A DNA stretch of 64,000 nt from Rhizobium album. GTDB taxonomy: Bacteria > Pseudomonadota > Alphaproteobacteria > Rhizobiales > Rhizobiaceae. This document shows positions 35,289 to 44,568 of the stretch, in pieces. The translations under genes and the position numbers were made by a program. Location: the NCBI RefSeq assembly GCF_003122325.1, contig NZ_QFBC01000009.1:1-64000 (forward strand), written 5' to 3'. The number at the start of each line of letters is the position of its first letter. Position 1 is the stretch's first letter. Below the pieces are notes generated by a model that saw only the letters and a list, made by a program, of their open reading frames with translations, did no database searches and was not told the DNA's origin.

Positions 35289-36171
35289 TGGACAGTCCGC
35301 TCGATTTGCTCAACAGCCAGTCGGCGACGAAATTGACGCCGACGGTCAGCAGCGCGATCGCGCTGGCGGGGATCAGTGGCGTGATGTCGCCGGAATTGAT
35401 CAGCACCGCATTGTCACGCACCATCGATCCCCATTCGGCCATGGGTGGCTGTAGCCCGACCCCGAGGAAGGACAGCGCGGCGATGACCAGGAAGACGAAG
35501 CAGAAGCGCATGCCGAATTCCGAGATCAGAATCGGTAGAATGTTAGGCAGGATTTCGTGCACGATCCTCCAGTACAGACCTTCGCCACGCGCGGTGGACG
35601 CCTCGACATAATCAAGTGTCACCACATTCATGGCGGATGCCCGGGAAATGCGGAAGATACGGGTCGAATCCAGAACGGCGATGATCAGGATCAGGTTCAG
35701 CACCGACGAGCCGAAGATTGCCAGCAGGAGAAGGGTGAAGATGAGATCGGGGATCGACATTACCGCGTCGACGAGACGGCTAAAAACCTGGTCGACCCAG
35801 CCCCTGAGCGCTGCGGCCATGATCCCGAAGAAGCCGCCGATTGCGAAGGCGAGCAAGGTCGTTACGAAGGCGATGCCGATGGAGTTGCGGGCACCGTAAA
35901 TAATTCGGGTAAGGAAATCTCGCCCCAGCTGATCGGTGCCCAAAAGGTTGGCTTCGCTCCAGGGCGCAAATGGAATGTCGGAGACGACCTCGTATTCGCC
36001 ATAGGGTGCGATCCAGGGCGCGAAGACGGCAGCGACGACATAGATGCCGACGATGACCAAGCCGGTCAGCGCGGTTACCGGTGCCTGTCTTAAGGCATGG
36101 ATGATCTGTTGGACCATATTGCGATCCGGTGCAGATGCGGGCGAAGCGGAAAGGCTGGATTCGGACATCAT
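35278..36171 (-). CDS. dipeptide-type ABC transporter permease (DppC-like)
   Basis: A 297-residue DppC-family permease with about six membrane segments: LIVIGIYVVAAVFAPWIAPY-type first helix, LLGTDQLGRDFLTRIIYGAR, and the EAA region DYVEASTARGEGLYWRIVHE. The start at 36171 (MMSESS) lies four bases after the DppB-like stop; a longer version of the frame would run into that gene. It forms the channel with the DppB-like protein. Confidence 0.9.
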   Translation of the reverse strand: MMSESSLSASPASAPDRNMVQQIIHALRQAPVTALTGLVIVGIYVVAAVFAPWIAPYGEYEVVSDIPFAPWSEANLLGTDQLGRDFLTRIIYGARNSIGIAFVTTLLAFAIGGFFGIMAAALRGWVDQVFSRLVDAVMSIPDLIFTLLLLAIFGSSVLNLILIIAVLDSTRIFRISRASAMNVVTLDYVEASTARGEGLYWRIVHEILPNILPILISEFGMRFCFVFLVIAALSFLGVGLQPPMAEWGSMVRDNAVLINSGDITPLIPASAIALLTVGVNFVADWLLSKSSGLSNEE

Positions 36172-36175
36172 CGCC

Positions 36176-37141
36176 TCATCTCGGATGGAGCAGTCTCGGA
36201 TTGCTGACGATGGAAACAAGGTCGGCAACGAGATTGAGAATGATATAGTTTGCAGCGAAGATCAGGGCGCAGGCCTGTACCACGGGCACGTCGCGATTGC
36301 GGACAGCGTCGACCATTGTCTGGCCGATACCCGGATAGACGAACACCACTTCAACGACCACCACGCCCGCAATCAGATAGGCGAGATTGATGGCGATGAC
36401 GCTGGCAATAGGTCCGATCGCGTTGGGCAGCGCATGGCGCAAGATGATGCGCATTTCCGGCTCGCCCTTCAGCCGGGCCATCTCGATATAGGGATGCGAC
36501 ATGATGCCGATCAGCGCGGCTCGGGTATTGCGCATCATGTGAGCGAGGGTCACGAACATCAGCGTCAGAACCGGCAGGGCCATGCGGTGCAGTTGTTCCA
36601 ACATGTCCATGCTTCCCCGAATGCTCGACAACGTCGGGAAGATGTGCAGTTTGGTGGCTAGGAACAGCATCAATACATAGGCGATGAAGAATTCCGGCAG
36701 CGAGATCGAGGCGAGCGTGATGGCGCTCAGGAACCGGTCGATCGGCTTGTTGCGGTAGCGTGCGCAGATCGTGCCGAGGAATACCGCAATCGGTACGGCA
36801 ATCATCGCGGTCAAGGCCGCCAGCTTCAGCGTGTTGAACAGCCGGGAGCCGATGACGGCGCTGACCGGCCGGTTGCTGAAGGAGTTGCCGAAGTCGCCGA
36901 TCAGCGCGCCAGCGAGCCACTGGAAGTAACGCCGCGGCCACGGTTGGTCCAGACCAAGGTTCTGCTGGAAGGCGGCGACGGTTTCGGGTGTCGCCGACCG
37001 TCCCAAAACGGCGCTGGCGAAGTCACCCGGAAGCATGCTGACGGCCGTGAAGATGACGATCGACACGATCAGCAGGCTCAACAGCCCGAGGGCGAGCCGC
37101 TGCAGAATCATGCCGAGAATGGGATGCGAATTCGAAACCAA
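36176..37141 (-). CDS. dipeptide-type ABC transporter permease (DppB-like)
   Basis: A 321-residue permease of the DppB/OppB family. It has the N-terminal ILQRLALGLLSLLIVSIVIF helix, the segment GLDQPWPRRYFQWLAGALIG, the EAA loop YIEMARLKGEPEMRIILRHA and VVVEVVFVYPGIGQTMVDAV. It pairs with the DppC-like protein. The gap of 158 bp to the binding-protein gene (37142-37299) contains no gene. Confidence 0.9.
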   Translation of the reverse strand: MVSNSHPILGMILQRLALGLLSLLIVSIVIFTAVSMLPGDFASAVLGRSATPETVAAFQQNLGLDQPWPRRYFQWLAGALIGDFGNSFSNRPVSAVIGSRLFNTLKLAALTAMIAVPIAVFLGTICARYRNKPIDRFLSAITLASISLPEFFIAYVLMLFLATKLHIFPTLSSIRGSMDMLEQLHRMALPVLTLMFVTLAHMMRNTRAALIGIMSHPYIEMARLKGEPEMRIILRHALPNAIGPIASVIAINLAYLIAGVVVVEVVFVYPGIGQTMVDAVRNRDVPVVQACALIFAANYIILNLVADLVSIVSNPRLLHPR

Positions 37142-37299
37142 ACCGATGTTCCGTTATGGCTGGATGAGAATGGTGACCGTCCCTGATGACGACGAGAGAT
37201 CGGGGGCGGTCACGCCGCGTGGGTGCGGCTATTCTCATTCAATGTAAAATCCGGCCGCCTGTCACCTCCGAAGTAGAGCCGGGCGGCCGGGCGAAGGCA

Positions 37300-38910
37300 T
37301 CAGGCCATCCACCAGCGCTCGGTCATGCGCAGGTTATCGCAGGGGAAGATGCCGCTGACCGGTCCGTGGGCGATCTTCTTGTTCAGGCCGTAGACCCAGT
37401 TGACAAAGGCAACGGTGATCACGCCGCCGTCATCGTGCAGCAGCTGTTGCATTTCGCCATATTGCGCCGCACGCTTGTCATTGTCCGTCTCCGAGCGGGC
37501 GGCAACAAGCAGCTCGTTGAAACGCGGATTGTTCCAGTGTGTGTTGTTCCAGGAGGCGTCGGCGGCATAGGCAGTCGAAAACAGCCAGTCGCAGGTGGCG
37601 CGGCCGTACCAGTCACAGCCGTTGAAAGGCTTCTTCAGCCAGACGTTTTCCCAGTAGCCGTCGTCTGCCTCGCGGATGATATTGATGTTGATGCCGGCCT
37701 TTGCAGCGTGCTCCTTGTAGAGCACCGCCGACTCTGTCGCGCCCGGGAAGGCGGCTTCGGACACCGACAGGTCGACGTCGAGAGTCTTCAGACCCGCTTT
37801 GGCGAGATGTTCCTTGGCCTTTTCGATATTATAGTCGAACTGTGGCGTCGGATCCTTGAAGAACGGCATGGCCGAGGCGACCGGCGTGTCGTTACCTTTC
37901 TTGGCTTCATTCAGGAAGACCTTGCGCAGGATGTCGTCGCGATCGAGCGCATATTTCATGGCAAGCCGGACATCGAGATTGTCGAAGGGCTTGGCCGTGG
38001 TGTCCATGTCGAAGGTGAAATGGCGCAGGCTCGGGATGCGCAGGATCTCAAGTTCCGGGTTGCGATCGATCAGCGCCATGTTGCGGACATCGATATCGCC
38101 GCTGAAGTCGACTTCGCCGGTGAGGAAGGCATTGAGCCGCGCCGTCTGGTCCATGATGGCAATGAATTCGACTTCATCGAAATAGGGCTTGTTGTTCTTG
38201 TGGTAGTTCGGATTGCGCTTCATCTTGACCGACGAACCCGGCTCGAAATTCTCGAGGATGAAGCTGCCTGTGCCCACGCCGCGCTGCCAGTCGATTCCGC
38301 CTTCTTCCTTCGCCGGCATGATCGACAGATGATAGTCGGCAACCAGGTAGGGGAAGTCGGCCGTGCCGGATTTGAGGTTGAAGATGATGGTGTTCGGGCC
38401 ATCGGCGTCGATCGATTCCACCTGCGACAGCAGCGACTTTGCGCCGGATGTCGACTTGTCGCCCATATGATAGTGGAACGCCTCCTGAATGTCCTTTATC
38501 GTCAGGCTCTTGCCGTCGTGGAAGGTGATGCCGTTGCGGATCTTGAAGATCCATTTTTTGGCACCATCGGCCGGCTCGAAGCTTTCGGCGAGGTCGCCGA
38601 CGATGCTGCCGTCCGCCGCGATCTCGGTGAGGTTGTTGCACAGCGAGCCGTTGAACGCCGCCTGGGCGAAGCTGGCAGGCCATGTGCCGGGGTCGAGTGT
38701 GTCCTGCTGCGAGGCATCCGACATGCCGAAGCGCGCATAGCCGCCTTGCTTGGGTTCCGACGCGAGAAGCGTCGCCGGATTGAAGCCGAGTCCGGCGGCC
38801 GACACTGCTGCGAGGGCCGAAGCCCGACCAAGAAATTCGCGCCGAGAGATACCGCCATTGCGATAACGATCAGCCCAGAAGTTCATTTCACGAATACGTG
38901 CATCCGACAT
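37300..38910 (-). CDS. dipeptide-type ABC transporter substrate-binding protein, Tat-exported
   Basis: A 536-residue SBP_bac_5 protein. A twin-arginine motif SRREFLGRASALAAV begins at residue 22. The mature part shows KKWIFKIRNGITFHDGKSLT, GVGTGSFILENFEPGSSVKM and KRNPNYHKNNKPYFDEVEF, all typical of DppA/OppA-like proteins. The start at 38910 follows AAAGGGGAACTGAAA; in-frame sequence further upstream is not coding. It is first in the transporter operon, transcribed divergently from the amidase gene, with the putative TetR operator between them. Likely ligand: an acylated amine, polyamine conjugate or small peptide-like amide. Confidence 0.9.
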   Translation of the reverse strand: MSDARIREMNFWADRYRNGGISRREFLGRASALAAVSAAGLGFNPATLLASEPKQGGYARFGMSDASQQDTLDPGTWPASFAQAAFNGSLCNNLTEIAADGSIVGDLAESFEPADGAKKWIFKIRNGITFHDGKSLTIKDIQEAFHYHMGDKSTSGAKSLLSQVESIDADGPNTIIFNLKSGTADFPYLVADYHLSIMPAKEEGGIDWQRGVGTGSFILENFEPGSSVKMKRNPNYHKNNKPYFDEVEFIAIMDQTARLNAFLTGEVDFSGDIDVRNMALIDRNPELEILRIPSLRHFTFDMDTTAKPFDNLDVRLAMKYALDRDDILRKVFLNEAKKGNDTPVASAMPFFKDPTPQFDYNIEKAKEHLAKAGLKTLDVDLSVSEAAFPGATESAVLYKEHAAKAGININIIREADDGYWENVWLKKPFNGCDWYGRATCDWLFSTAYAADASWNNTHWNNPRFNELLVAARSETDNDKRAAQYGEMQQLLHDDGGVITVAFVNWVYGLNKKIAHGPVSGIFPCDNLRMTERWWMA

Positions 38911-39035
38911 TTTCAGTTCCCCTTTATTGGCCGACTTACGCGCCGGCAGAAACCATGCGATTTTTCGGATGGCGGTCGTCAGTGCCGCCTTGGGAAAAAG
39001 GCTAGAATCGAGAAACGCGGCTGTCAATAAAATTT

Positions 39036-39053
39036 TGATTGACCGATCAATCA
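39036..39053. promoter_or_regulatory. putative TetR operator in the binding-protein/amidase promoter region
   Basis: TGATTGACCGATCAATCA is an inverted repeat (TGATTGA-N4-TCAATCA), 126 bp from the minus-strand start at 38910 and 56 bp before the amidase start at 39109. Nearly the same 18-mer occurs at 50927-50944 before the aminotransferase operon. The TetR gene at 42927-43568 lies between them. Confidence 0.6.
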
Positions 39054-39108
39054 TTTTTTTGCTTACTGCCCGTGTTCGATCCATTCCATTTCATCGCCGG
39101 GGATTTTG

Positions 39109-40536
39109 ATGTCCGATCTCAACATCTGCTATCTCACTGCCTCAGAGGCGCTTCGTCGGTTCAAGGACCGTACATTGTCGCCGGTCGAATTACTGCAGGC
39201 CTATCTCGCACGGGCGGAAGAGATCAAGGATACCGTCAACGGCTTCACGGCGCTCTATGCCGAGGAAGCGCTGTCTGAAGCGCGCAAGGCGGAAGCAAGA
39301 TATGCGGCGGATGCCGGCGATCTCCGGCCCCTCGAAGGCCTGCCGACGGGCATCAAGGACGAGAACAATATCGAAGGCAAGGTCACCACCTTTGGCTCGC
39401 TGATCTACAAAGACAATGTCGCGACATCCACGACGCCGGTGGTGCAAAGGTTGCTCGACGCAGGCGTTGTCGTCCATGGCCGCACGACGACGCCGGAATT
39501 TTCCTCGGAGGGCTTCACGCATTCGCGCCTGTGGGGCGTGACCCGCAATCCCTGGAACCTCGATTATACGCCGGGCGGCTCGTCGGGCGGCTCGGGTGCA
39601 GTGCTGGCTGCCGGCATGGCGGCGCTTGCGACCGGCTCCGATATCGGTGGCTCGATCCGCATCCCGGCCTCGGCCTGCGGCCTGGTCGGCTACAAGCCGC
39701 CTTACGGGCGCAACCCCGCGACGCCGCCTTTCAACCTAGATTTCTACAATCATCCGGGGCCGATGGCGCGCAGCGTCGAAGATTGCCTGCTGATGCAGAA
39801 CGTCATGTGTGGGCCGCATCCCAAGGACATCGTCTCGCTCAAGCCGAAACTGGAACTGCCCATAGATCGCGGCGGCGTATCGGGCTGGAGGATCGCCTAT
39901 TCGCTTGACCTCGGCTATTACGAAGTCGATGGGGACGTACGTCGCAACACGCTCGCAGCGCTGGATATCTTCCGATCGCTTGGCGCCGAAGTCGTGGAAG
40001 TCGATCTTGGCTGGACCAAGAAGAGCGAAAAGGCTGCCGACGATTATCTTCGCACCATATTCGGGGCCTGGGTGGCGGAATATCTCGACGAGCGTGCCGA
40101 AAAGCTGACCGAATACAGCCGCGCATTTGCCCAGGCGTCGCAGTCGGTAACGGCGCAAGATTTCCTGGCGTCGCTCTATACCGCTGGCGAGATGTATTCG
40201 ACGTTCGGGCCGATGATGGAAGAATTCGACGTGTTCGTCTGCCCGACCTTGGCACTGCCGGCCGTCAAGGCGGACTACCAGCCGGTCGACGGCCTGACCA
40301 TCAACGGCAAGACCGTCGATCCTCGCCATGGCTGGATCATGACCTATCCTTTCAACATGCTAAGCCGTTGCCCGGTGCTCAGCGTTCCCTCGGGCCACGC
40401 GGAGAACGGCGTGCCGACCGGTATCCAGATCGTCGGCAAGACCTATTGCGACGCCGACGTTTTCCGCGCCGGGCTGGCCTTCGAAACGGCGGTCGGCGGC
40501 TGGTTTGCCGATGCAGCAAGCCGCCCGGCTCTTTGA
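39109..40536 (+). CDS. amidase (amidase signature family)
   Basis: A 475-residue amidase signature enzyme. The catalytic triad is visible: Lys K83 in TGIKDENN, cis-Ser in GGSSGGSG (residues 157-164) and the nucleophile S182 in GSDIGGSIRIPA. Such enzymes hydrolyse small amides to acid plus ammonia or amine. It starts at the ATG 39109 (SD GGGGATTTT). It is transcribed divergently from the importer operon and followed by the deacetylase gene in the same direction, so it probably splits the imported amide. The exact substrate cannot be read from the sequence. Confidence 0.88.
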   Translation: MSDLNICYLTASEALRRFKDRTLSPVELLQAYLARAEEIKDTVNGFTALYAEEALSEARKAEARYAADAGDLRPLEGLPTGIKDENNIEGKVTTFGSLIYKDNVATSTTPVVQRLLDAGVVVHGRTTTPEFSSEGFTHSRLWGVTRNPWNLDYTPGGSSGGSGAVLAAGMAALATGSDIGGSIRIPASACGLVGYKPPYGRNPATPPFNLDFYNHPGPMARSVEDCLLMQNVMCGPHPKDIVSLKPKLELPIDRGGVSGWRIAYSLDLGYYEVDGDVRRNTLAALDIFRSLGAEVVEVDLGWTKKSEKAADDYLRTIFGAWVAEYLDERAEKLTEYSRAFAQASQSVTAQDFLASLYTAGEMYSTFGPMMEEFDVFVCPTLALPAVKADYQPVDGLTINGKTVDPRHGWIMTYPFNMLSRCPVLSVPSGHAENGVPTGIQIVGKTYCDADVFRAGLAFETAVGGWFADAASRPAL

Positions 40537-40567
40537 CGCGCTTCGTTACCACGATTGCAACGGGATC

Positions 40568-41602
40568 ATGATGAAAACCGTCTACTCAGATCTGCATGGC
40601 TTGCAACACGCAGAAGCCGAATATATCCGCGGCAAGCGTGTTGCGAGTTTTGAAATGCCGCGCCGCGTCGAACTCGTTCTCGAAAGAGTGCGAGCGGTGG
40701 CGCTCGGCCCGGTTGTCGGCATCGGCGACTACGGCCTGGAGACGGTCGGCAAGGTGCATGATGCGGAATTCGTCACGTTTCTGTCGACGGCATGGCAAGC
40801 GTGGTCGGCAGAAAACGGCGAAATCGACGCTTTTCCCAATGCCTGGCCGCCGCCGCGCGCGTCGCGTCGCGCCACAAAGCGTCCGGGGGCCGAGCTCGGC
40901 CGTTTCTGCATCGACATGTCGAGTCCGATCATGGCCGGGACATGGACGGCCGCCAAGGCGGCGGTGGATGCCGCCGTAACGGCGGTCGATATCGTCGCCG
41001 GTGGCGATCACGCCGCCTTCGCGCTCTGCCGTCCGCCCGGCCATCATGCCGGCCGCGATTATTTCGGCGGCTATTGTTTCCTCAACAATGCGGCGGCGGC
41101 AGCGCAGGCTTTCCGCGACCGCGGCTATGGCAAGGTCGCTGTGCTGGATATCGACTATCACCACGGCAACGGCACCCAGGATATTTTCTATGATCGGGCA
41201 GACGTGCTGACTGTATCGATTCACGCCGATCCGCAGGTCGAATATCCCTATTACAGCGGATATGCGGAAGAAACAGGCGAGGGCGCCGGCGCCGATTTCA
41301 ACCTCAATTTGCCGCTGCCGTGGGGCACGGAGTATACCGGGTACGGGGCGGCGCTGGCGACGGGGCTCGGTCGTATTGCCGCTCATGGAACAGAGGCGCT
41401 GGTGGTCTCGCTCGGCGTCGATACGTTCGGCGGCGATCCGATTTCCCACTTCAAGCTGGTCAGTGACGATTTCACCCGTATCGGCCAGGCGATCGGCGGG
41501 CTCTCGCTGCCCACAGTTTTCGTGATGGAGGGCGGCTATGCGGTCGAGGAAATCGGCGTCAACGCCGTCAACGTTTTGAGCGGGTTCAAGGCGGTGGCCT
41601 GA
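40568..41602 (+). CDS. acetylpolyamine amidohydrolase-like zinc deacetylase (HDAC family)
   Basis: A 344-residue histone-deacetylase-fold protein. Motifs: RPPGHHAG with H159/H160, the zinc ligands D196 and H198 (DIDYHHGNGTQ) and D285 (GVDTFGGDP), and the catalytic Tyr in EGGYAVEE. These fit bacterial acetylpolyamine amidohydrolases (AphA/AphB type), which remove acetyl groups from N-acetylputrescine or N-acetylcadaverine. The start is one of two adjacent ATGs (40568 or 40571). It follows the amidase by 31 bp and precedes the FAD oxidase by 34 bp in one transcript. Substrate assignment to polyamines is by family and context. Confidence 0.85.
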   Translation: MMKTVYSDLHGLQHAEAEYIRGKRVASFEMPRRVELVLERVRAVALGPVVGIGDYGLETVGKVHDAEFVTFLSTAWQAWSAENGEIDAFPNAWPPPRASRRATKRPGAELGRFCIDMSSPIMAGTWTAAKAAVDAAVTAVDIVAGGDHAAFALCRPPGHHAGRDYFGGYCFLNNAAAAAQAFRDRGYGKVAVLDIDYHHGNGTQDIFYDRADVLTVSIHADPQVEYPYYSGYAEETGEGAGADFNLNLPLPWGTEYTGYGAALATGLGRIAAHGTEALVVSLGVDTFGGDPISHFKLVSDDFTRIGQAIGGLSLPTVFVMEGGYAVEEIGVNAVNVLSGFKAVA

Positions 41603-41636
41603 CCCGGCCGCGCCACTGCCATTTTGGAGACATGCC

Positions 41637-42926
41637 GTGCTATCCTCGTCAAGCCATAACGAGATGCGGAAAAAAGCCGACGTCGTCATCATCGGCGGCG
41701 GTATTGCCGGGGTCTGCACGGCGCTGTGGCTGGCGAGAGATGGCGTCAGCACGATCCTCTGCGAAAAAGGCGAGATCGGCAAGGAACAGTCCGGCCGAAA
41801 CTGGGGTTGGTGCTGGTCTTTCGGCCGCGATCCGCGCGAGCTTGAACTGCGGCTGATGAGCCTCGACCTCTGGCGTTCGATGAACGAGACGATCGGCCGC
41901 GACACCGGCTTTCGCCTCTCCGGAATTGCTACACTGGCCCGCAACGAAGCGGATATGACGCGGCTTCTGGCGGCCTTTGCCGATGCGCAGGCCACTGGCC
42001 AGCCGGTCGACATGCTGACTCCGGCAGAATGCGCAGCGCTCACACCGGGTGCCACGCGACAGTGGACGGGTGGCCTGATCTCGCGCAACGACGGACGCGC
42101 AGAGCCGAAACTGGCCGCACCGGCCATTGCCGAGGCCGCGGTCGACAGCGGCGCGGAAATCCTTCGCCACTGCACTGTGCTCGATATCGAGACCAGTGGC
42201 GGCGCCATATCGGGCGTCCAGACGTCGCAGGGCCGGATCGATTGCAAGGCGGTCGTCATCGCGGCGGGGGCCTGGAGCACCAAGCTCTGCCGGATGATCG
42301 GCGTGCGCATGCCGCAACTGATCGTCAATGAAACCGTTTTTCGGACAGCGCCGCTTTCCGGATTGCCCGAACTTACGCTGCGCGCCGGTCTCTACGCGAT
42401 CAGGAAGCGACTCGACGGCGGCTATACGGTCGGCGGTGGCGGCCGGATTCGGGCCGAACTGACGCCGGACAGTTTCCGGTTCCTATCGGATTTCCTGCCG
42501 GCCCTGCGGGCGCACGGACATTGGATCCGCTTGCAACCAACCGGCCATTCGCTCAACGAATGGCGCAATATTTTCAAGATGCATCCGGAATTCAGATTGC
42601 TCGATCCGGCACCGGATGCGCCGCTGACAAATCATGTGCTCGAGGCGCTGGCGCAGGATTTCCCGGCATTCCGGGACACTGCTGTGGAGGAGCGCTGGGC
42701 TGGTAGCATTGACGTGACGCCGGACGCCATTCCGGTGGTCTCGAAGCTCGCCGTGGCCGGCGCCCACCTCATCACCGGCTTCTCCGGCCACGGTTTCGGA
42801 ATGGGACCGGGCGCGGGCAAGTTGATGGCCGCTCTGGTCCGCAACGACACGCCGCCGGTCGACCCGGCGCCGATGGACATCGTGAGGCTCGCCGATCGCA
42901 GCAAATTGCGCGTTGGGCCTCTGTGA
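41637..42926 (+). CDS. FAD-dependent amino-acid/amine oxidoreductase (DAO family)
   Basis: A 429-residue DadA/GlyOx-like protein. The FAD motif VVIIGGGIAGVCTALWLARD lies near the N-terminus, followed by CEKGEIGKEQSGRNWGW, and the C-terminal DVTPDAIPVVSK and ITGFSGHGFGMGPGAGKLMA are typical of the family. It should oxidise an amine or amino acid to the imine with release of ammonia or aldehyde. A GTG start at 41637 has a GGAG 9 bp upstream; an ATG at 41664 is an alternative. It is the last gene of the amidase transcript and ends one base before the convergent TetR gene. Confidence 0.82.
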   Translation: MLSSSSHNEMRKKADVVIIGGGIAGVCTALWLARDGVSTILCEKGEIGKEQSGRNWGWCWSFGRDPRELELRLMSLDLWRSMNETIGRDTGFRLSGIATLARNEADMTRLLAAFADAQATGQPVDMLTPAECAALTPGATRQWTGGLISRNDGRAEPKLAAPAIAEAAVDSGAEILRHCTVLDIETSGGAISGVQTSQGRIDCKAVVIAAGAWSTKLCRMIGVRMPQLIVNETVFRTAPLSGLPELTLRAGLYAIRKRLDGGYTVGGGGRIRAELTPDSFRFLSDFLPALRAHGHWIRLQPTGHSLNEWRNIFKMHPEFRLLDPAPDAPLTNHVLEALAQDFPAFRDTAVEERWAGSIDVTPDAIPVVSKLAVAGAHLITGFSGHGFGMGPGAGKLMAALVRNDTPPVDPAPMDIVRLADRSKLRVGPL

Positions 42927-43568
42927 TCAGAAATCGTCGGGAAAGATGCCGCGCAAATAGGCCAGGCAGGCTTGCTTTGCCACCGTCTGGCCTGCCACGC
43001 CGGTTGTGCCATTGACGAGATTGGCGATCCAGAAGCCATCGATCATTGCATTGAGCGATTGGGAAATCTGCAGTGCGTCCACCGTTAGACCGCGTGCCTC
43101 GGCCAGCGTTTCGATATCGGATTTGACGACGGCCACATAACGGGCCTTCACCTCGGCGCAGCGCTCCCGGTAGGTTGGGACCCGGACCGACTCCGCCCAG
43201 AAAGCGGCCCACACGGCAATGCGCCGCGCGCTGGCCACCTTGCCGGAGAAGTCACTCTCCATCATGTTCTTCAGGCGGTCGGCGGGCTTGTCCGTCTCGC
43301 GCATCAGCGTGTGGTCGTAATCGTCGACGAGGTAATCGAGGGCGGCCAGAATGATGCCCTCCTTCGAATTGAAGTGGAACGATACGACGCCATAACTACA
43401 CTCGGCTTCCGTCGCGATGCTGTTGATCGTCGTGCCGATCAGCCCCTTTTGGGCGATCACCGCCACGGCTGCATCAAGCAGGCTGCGGCGACGCTCGGCG
43501 ACCTGATCTTCGCGGGTGGAAGACTGGGTGCTGCGTGACTTTGTTTTTCCCAGCGCGTTGCGAGCCAT
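42927..43568 (-). CDS. TetR-family transcriptional regulator (BetI-like)
   Basis: A 213-residue regulator. The helix-turn-helix lies at about residues 35-65 (KGLIGTTINSIATEAECSYG and VVSFHFNSKEGIILAALDYL), and the rest forms a TetR_C_6-like ligand-binding domain (FWAESVRVPTYRERCAEVKA) as in BetI. It lies between the two arms of the amide/polyamine cluster. Two nearly identical dyads at 39036-39053 and 50927-50944 are its probable operators, and a half-site TCAATCA at 43668-43674 lies 100 bp before its own start. It is expected to repress the cluster until an amine or aldehyde intermediate appears. Confidence 0.85.
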   Translation of the reverse strand: MARNALGKTKSRSTQSSTREDQVAERRRSLLDAAVAVIAQKGLIGTTINSIATEAECSYGVVSFHFNSKEGIILAALDYLVDDYDHTLMRETDKPADRLKNMMESDFSGKVASARRIAVWAAFWAESVRVPTYRERCAEVKARYVAVVKSDIETLAEARGLTVDALQISQSLNAMIDGFWIANLVNGTTGVAGQTVAKQACLAYLRGIFPDDF

Positions 43569-43698
43569 AGTGCAGTAGATCCGATGGTGACGTGTATAAG
43601 GCGATCCAAAATTGCAGCGGTTGCCGCAAAGATTCCCGCCCCTACTTGTGGCGGAGGCAGAAGAATGTCAATCAGTCGCATGTCTTGCGACGATCGTC

Positions 43699-44568
43699 TC
43701 AGCCTACACTGTCAAGTTTAAGGAACCGGGCGGCGTTGTCATGCAGCCATTTCTGCCGGGTGGCGACATCCAAGCCAAGTGCGTCGATTTCCGCAATGGC
43801 ATCGACCGGCGACATCATCGGGAAGCTGGATCCGAAGATGATCTTGTCCTTGAGGATGCTGCGTCCGTATTGCAACAGCGGTTCGTAGCCGGAATGCGGC
43901 TTGGCCAGCAGTTTCGGCCGCACGGCGAGCACACCGATATGGAGCGTCGGATGTCGCCAGCAGACGCCGATCAGTTCCGTTACCCAGGGCCAGCCAGGCG
44001 GTGAGGCGCAGACTCTGAGTCCGGGAAAGGCCACCATGACTTCGTCGATATATTCGGGCCGCCCGTAAGACATCGGCGTTGCGGTCGAGAAATTGATGCC
44101 GCAATGGATGTTGACCGGCACGTCCAGTTCAAGTGCCTTCTCATAGAGGGGAAACAGCAGCGGGTCGTTGGGCCGAAGCTTCAGTTCGAAACACTGGATG
44201 TTGAGCCCGCACAATCCGAGCGTGCGAATGGCATGGTCGAATTCTGCCACCGCCGCAGCACCCTTGTGCGGATCGACACCGGCAAACCCGAGATAGCGTG
44301 GACCTTGGGCCTTGCAGAAATCGGCGACGGTTTCATTGGCGATCTTGAAGCCGAAGGTGGTCTCGACGTCGCGGGCCTTGAGCACCACATGCCGGGCGCC
44401 AATCTCTTCGTAGAGGGAAAGATAGGCGTCGAGATCGGCCGTCGCGCCGGTCTCTGCCGAGCGTGTCTCGCTGGCGGCATAGATGCGCCGGTAGTTCTGT
44501 AGATGCGGCGCCGCTGCATTGAAACCCGGTGCCGGCGGGCGGCTGGAAAAATCGATCAGCATGGTCAT
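43699..44568 (-). CDS. amidohydrolase family protein (Amidohydro_2)
   Basis: A 289-residue protein that resembles the metal-dependent TIM-barrel hydrolases/decarboxylases of the Amidohydro_2 group. Visible parts are GARHVVLKARDVETTFGFKI, YLGFAGVDPHKGAAAVAEFD, LDVPVNIHCGIN with a ligand-like His, and IIFGSSFPMMSPVDAI, which ends the barrel as in ACMSD-like enzymes. The classical N-terminal HxH motif is not seen, so its metal site may be reduced. The start at 44568 overlaps the stop of the upstream flavoprotein gene (ATGA). It ends the five-gene operon; the reaction is unknown. Confidence 0.72.
   Translation of the reverse strand: MTMLIDFSSRPPAPGFNAAAPHLQNYRRIYAASETRSAETGATADLDAYLSLYEEIGARHVVLKARDVETTFGFKIANETVADFCKAQGPRYLGFAGVDPHKGAAAVAEFDHAIRTLGLCGLNIQCFELKLRPNDPLLFPLYEKALELDVPVNIHCGINFSTATPMSYGRPEYIDEVMVAFPGLRVCASPPGWPWVTELIGVCWRHPTLHIGVLAVRPKLLAKPHSGYEPLLQYGRSILKDKIIFGSSFPMMSPVDAIAEIDALGLDVATRQKWLHDNAARFLKLDSVG

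Noticed and set aside
37186-39030. Plus-strand open frame of 614 codons
   Set aside because: It is the antisense of the dipeptide-type binding-protein gene, which has a Tat signal and family motifs. The antisense frame shows no domain.
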